8,348 bases of DNA from Verrucomicrobiales bacterium (GTDB lineage: Bacteria > Verrucomicrobiota > Verrucomicrobiia > Verrucomicrobiales > Verrucomicrobiaceae): assembly GCA_003506995.1 (NCBI GenBank), contig DNXB01000227.1, positions 1 to 8,348 on the forward strand. The letters are read 5' to 3'. The position numbers and the translations under genes are program-made. Under the pieces are notes generated by a model. The model had not been told where the DNA came from. It was given only the letters and a program-made list of their open reading frames with translations, and did no database searches. Below are positions 6,209 through 8,348 of this stretch, one piece after another. Position 1 is the first letter of the stretch. Each line of letters starts with the position of its first letter.

Positions 6209-6276
6209 GGTTCGTAGTTCGGGCTTGGCCTGTGGAGAGCTATCCAAACGGCCCCCAGTCTGCGCAACTAGCGCAT

Positions 6277-6313
6277 TGCTTGCATCTCGTGAGCGAAATC
6301 GTATTCTCGTGAC
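6277..6313 (+). promoter_or_regulatory. Candidate promoter of toxin-antitoxin operon 2
   Basis: TGCTTGC (6277-6283) lies 37 bases before the antitoxin start, exactly as in operon 1. It includes TTGCAT (6280-6285) as a weak -35; after 16 bases comes TATTCT (6302-6307), a four-of-six -10. Transcription would begin at or next to the ATG, giving a leaderless mRNA, consistent with the absence of a Shine-Dalgarno. Just upstream, TGCGC-AACTA-GCGCA (6261-6275) is an inverted repeat that could be an operator or serve the divergent SGNH gene. Confidence 0.38.
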
Positions 6314-6565
6314 ATGATCACCGTCGCCCAAATCGAAGACGCTGTCTTCGCCCTGCCTCAGGAGCAGTTCCTGTCGCTGCTGGACCGAATGAACCGGCGT
6401 GTGGCACATGCCTCAGAGGATGGCATCGAATACGAATCCCCTGAGCTGGAGGCGGAGCTGCTCAAGGCGGCGGACGGACCCTGGCTTCCAGTGGACGACG
6501 CTTTTTGGGAATCCATCCGCCAAAGCTGGCCTTCCAATCAAAAAGTCAGCCAATGCCAGGCCTGA
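6314..6565 (+). CDS. Antitoxin of type II toxin-antitoxin pair, copy 2
   Basis: An 83-residue paralogue of the antitoxin at 4508. The start M-I-T-V-A-Q-I-E-D (1-9), the L-P-x-E-x-F-L segment (14-20) and the block Y-E-S-P-E-L-E-A-E (40-48) followed by L-L-K-A are shared; the middle (28-39) and the last ten residues are not. Divergence in the toxin-binding C-terminal tail, paralleled by divergence in the N-terminal half of its toxin, would be expected if each antitoxin is specific for its own partner. The stop codon overlaps the toxin start by 13 bases. The gene is divergent from the SGNH hydrolase across 105 bases. Antitoxin role is inferred from position and the paralogue. Confidence 0.82.
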   Translation: MITVAQIEDAVFALPQEQFLSLLDRMNRRVAHASEDGIEYESPELEAELLKAADGPWLPVDDAFWESIRQSWPSNQKVSQCQA

Positions 6566-6891
6566 ACATTCAGCGTTCTCCAGATGCCACGGAGGACATC
6601 CGTCTCCAGACGATCTGGTATGACGAACACGCAGGCAAGGAAATCGCCGAACGTTATGTGTCGTCATTCATGGAAACGGCGCGTTCTCTCGGCAAACAGC
6701 CTGATCTCGGCCGCATCTGCCATTTCCGCAGCCGCAAGCTCGCGAACCTCCGCTGCGCCTGCATGGAAGGAGCCTTTGGCAAACACCTCGTCTTTTACCG
6801 CGTGGTTGGCGACACCCTCTACGTCTTCCGCGTCCTCCACGGCATGCGCGACCTGCCGCGAAGGCTGCTCGATCCACCGGGCACGGAGTAA
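6553..6891 (+). CDS. ParE/RelE-superfamily toxin, copy 2
   Basis: A 112-residue toxin paralogous to the one at 4753. It has the same P-D-L-G-R-I loop (50-55), H-L-V-F-Y-R-V strand (78-84) and V-F-R-V-L-H-G-M-R-D-L (91-101), then an almost identical tail L-P-R-R-L-L-D-P-P-G. Residues 1-48 share only scattered positions with copy 1 (for example W-Y and E-T). I chose ATG 6553 because it aligns with the copy 1 start and gives a typical operon overlap; the frame is open back to 6505, which would add 16 residues buried in the antitoxin gene. Four residues here are cysteines (56, 68, 70 and none in the tail conserved with copy 1), a small oddity: copy 1 has only one cysteine. It appears intact. ParE-like versus RelE-like activity is not resolved. 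Confidence 0.86.
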   Translation: MPGLNIQRSPDATEDIRLQTIWYDEHAGKEIAERYVSSFMETARSLGKQPDLGRICHFRSRKLANLRCACMEGAFGKHLVFYRVVGDTLYVFRVLHGMRDLPRRLLDPPGTE

Positions 6892-6894
6892 CTT

Positions 6895-7056
6895 TCACAT
6901 ACCCTTTGGCAGCAGCCGAATCGCGCAGATGCCCAGGTCGGTCACGCCATCGGGCCGCAGGATCGTTTCGGAAATGTAGTAAAGCTCCAGCCGCCACGAG
7001 AGTTGTTTGTGGCCGCTCTTCAGCAGAGGCAAGGGGGCTAAAATGGGATCGCTCAT
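6895..7056 (-). CDS. Small 53-residue protein or hydrolase C-terminal remnant
   Basis: A short open frame from ATG 7056 to TGA at 6895, ending three bases after the stop of toxin 2. Its codons favour G or C in third position, as in neighbouring genes, which argues for real or recently real coding sequence. A GGGGA sits almost against the ATG, too close for an ideal ribosome binding site. The protein has no signal peptide. The segment L-Y-Y-I-S (25-29) followed by D-G-V-T-D-L-G (36-42) recalls the end of the SGNH hydrolase at 5093, which has L-Y-Y-I-S (328-332) and T-D-L-G (351-354) in the same order; the histidine of the D-x-x-H block is missing. It may be a leftover hydrolase 3' end duplicated with the TA operon, or an unrelated small conserved protein. 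The first 24 residues match nothing I recognise. Confidence 0.45.
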   Translation of the reverse strand: MSDPILAPLPLLKSGHKQLSWRLELYYISETILRPDGVTDLGICAIRLLPKGM

Positions 7057-7095
7057 TCCCCAAATCTAGCGGATCAGCAACCGCCGCGAGCACTT

Positions 7096-7123
7096 TTGAA
7101 CGAACTGAAGCCTGAACTACAAA
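7096..7123 (+). promoter_or_regulatory. Candidate promoter for the helical-repeat protein gene
   Basis: TTGAAC (7096-7101, four of six to the -35 consensus), a 16-base spacer and TACAAA (7118-7123, four of six to the -10) lie about 60 bases before ATG 7184 in the gap after the divergent small gene. Nothing else structured was seen between 7057 and 7183. The support is weak. Confidence 0.25.
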
Positions 7124-7183
7124 CTCGACTTCCGCGCCTCGATCAGGCATTTTCAGCTTGTGAACTCGCTCCTGACCAGGCTC

Positions 7184-8332
7184 ATGCGTGTCGTCGTGCT
7201 GCTTTGGGCATCGCATGCCTTCAGTCAGACGGCAGAGAAATTGCCCACCAGTGGACGCGAGTTTTTGCAATGGCTCGACGACGCGAACGAGGCCCGGAGC
7301 GTTGCTGACCGTCTTCAGAAGCAGACGCGTGCTCTGGAGGCGATTCTGCATGCCGACACCGATCTGCTGGCGGCAGCTCTCGATGCGTGGCTCAAAGAAG
7401 GCGCTCGCAACCCGTTCGTGCGGATGTCTTGGAGGCAACTGACCGACAAGGACCAGTCAAAAGCATTGCAGATGATGATGAAGGCCAGGAGTTTCTACAA
7501 TTTTGAAGAGGCCGCCCCGGCTGTGTATGGCTTCATTGCTCGTTCCAATCCCGACCGCGCTTATGCGGAAGTGCAGCGGCTCTATGGTCCGACGGAGCCG
7601 AGGGATTCTTTTGGCAGAAGCAATCATTGGTGCGCGGCTGTGATCATGCGTGATGTGGGAGCTGGCTGGTTTCGTCAGGAGCGCCTTGGGGCGGTGCCCC
7701 GACTCAAATCGCTCTCCCATCCTGATGAAATGGCGGCGGCGGTGTTTGAAGGATTTGTCATGGCGGCCACAACAGTGAGCGAACGGATCGCCCTGCTCGA
7801 TCGGTTCACCAGCCACGAGAAACCACTCATCATCGAAAAGAAGAAGCAACCTCACCTTTGTGACGATCTGGTCCTGATGTCTGCCCGTGAAGATTTGCAC
7901 AAGACACGGGCATGGATCGAAAAAAGGTATCCGGCTGGCACGAACCGTCGGTCCACTCCGTCTGGAGACTGGCACATCAGTGATGTTCGTCGCGGTTTGT
8001 TCCAAGTCTGGGCAAAGACAGATCCCCTGGCCGCCGCCGACTGGTTGATGGCTCAACAAGGCAAGGCCAGCCAGGATGCGGTCGATTCCCTTTTCTCATG
8101 CACTCACGCCATTGCAGGTGACGGCTTTCGCGACATGGCGGCGGCGCTCGCATGGCTGGCCGGACATTCCAGCAGAGAAGGCATGATCACCGTCGTCGCC
8201 CGATGGCTGGAAAACGAGGCGCAGGGCACGAACGAGCGAAACAGTCGTGTGATCATTGGGGAATGGATGTCGCGCCTGCCAATGGTTGACCGTGAGGCCA
8301 TTCTTGTGCAGGCGCTCGACCACAGTTATTAA
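7184..8332 (+). CDS. Secreted alpha-helical repeat protein of unknown function
   Basis: A 382-residue exported protein that I place only in a style common in Verrucomicrobia: all-helical proteins with TPR-like units carrying D-P-x-A-A-x-x-W-L. Residues 1-15 form a short signal peptide (M-R-V-V-V-L-L-W-A-S-H-A-F-S-Q). Similar helix pairs recur around N-P-D-R-A-Y-A-E-V (122-130), A-R-E-D-L-H-K-T-R-A-W-I (234-245), A-K-T-D-P-L-A-A-A-D-W-L (277-288) and F-R-D-M-A-A-A-L-A-W-L (315-325). No catalytic motif is evident; such repeats usually mediate protein contacts. An in-frame GTG at 7160 would add eight residues (M-N-S-L-L-T-R-L) and a more basic n-region; I prefer the ATG because the signal peptides elsewhere in this window are similarly short. 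No Shine-Dalgarno favours either. The stop is 16 bases from the window end. Confidence 0.72.
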   Translation: MRVVVLLWASHAFSQTAEKLPTSGREFLQWLDDANEARSVADRLQKQTRALEAILHADTDLLAAALDAWLKEGARNPFVRMSWRQLTDKDQSKALQMMMKARSFYNFEEAAPAVYGFIARSNPDRAYAEVQRLYGPTEPRDSFGRSNHWCAAVIMRDVGAGWFRQERLGAVPRLKSLSHPDEMAAAVFEGFVMAATTVSERIALLDRFTSHEKPLIIEKKKQPHLCDDLVLMSAREDLHKTRAWIEKRYPAGTNRRSTPSGDWHISDVRRGLFQVWAKTDPLAAADWLMAQQGKASQDAVDSLFSCTHAIAGDGFRDMAAALAWLAGHSSREGMITVVARWLENEAQGTNERNSRVIIGEWMSRLPMVDREAILVQALDHSY

Positions 8333-8348
8333 CCCGGCAATTAAATAC

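Noticed and set aside
4769..6217. A 482-codon open frame on the plus strand, antisense to the SGNH hydrolase
   Set aside because: It starts inside toxin 1 in another frame and otherwise mirrors the hydrolase gene, whose motifs and signal peptide are unmistakable. Its translation is Arg/His-rich with no recognisable domain, typical of antisense frames in GC-rich DNA.
6668..7438. A 256-codon minus-strand frame covering toxin 2 and the start of the helical-repeat gene
   Set aside because: It overlaps two better-supported genes in antisense, and its translation has long Arg/Gly/Cys-rich stretches without motifs.

Overview
The window is GC-rich bacterial DNA that is densely coded on both strands. 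I infer a Verrucomicrobia-type chromosome (Prosthecobacter/Verrucomicrobium-like). The reasons are a run of short Sec signal peptides ending in a small residue before Q-T, a PQQ-like beta-propeller protein beginning with W-x-E-W-R-G-P, a GxDLY-type SGNH hydrolase, a helical-repeat protein with D-P-x-A-A-x-x-W-L units, and almost no Shine-Dalgarno sequences before starts. The assignment rests on gene style only; there is no rRNA or other marker gene.

Left part (1-2230). An APC-family amino acid permease is cut off by the left edge (minus strand, start at 805). After a 210-base divergent gap come two plus-strand genes for small exported or membrane-anchored proteins: an HEAGH-motif protein resembling the M41 (FtsH) peptidase domain without its ATPase (1016-1549), and an unrecognised protein with one N-terminal membrane segment and a charged helical region (1725-2141). 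A palindrome-rich, REP-like stretch lies between them.

Middle part (2230-4455). A divergent pair shares a 54-base gap. A secreted N-formylglutamate amidohydrolase-like protein is on the minus strand (2230-3102), and a secreted PQQ-like beta-propeller protein is on the plus strand (3157-4455).

Right part (4508-7056), the most distinctive region. Two paralogous type II toxin-antitoxin operons (4508-5085 and 6314-6891), each an 83-residue antitoxin overlapping a ParE/RelE-like toxin of 110-112 residues, bracket an oppositely oriented secreted SGNH hydrolase gene (5093-6208). Both operons keep the heptamer TGCTTGC exactly 37 bases before the antitoxin start. Both toxins end within a few bases of a convergent stop codon: the SGNH hydrolase in copy 1, and a 53-codon small gene (6895-7056) in copy 2 that shares two short motifs with the SGNH C-terminus. 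This suggests an old duplication of a block made of the TA operon plus the 3' end of a hydrolase.

Right edge (7184-8332). A secreted, alpha-helical repeat protein of unknown function ends 16 bases before the window does.

Most products appear to be exported hydrolases or envelope proteins and look like independent transcription units rather than one pathway. The only tightly coupled genes are the two TA pairs. No tRNA, rRNA, CRISPR array, transposase or phage gene was seen.
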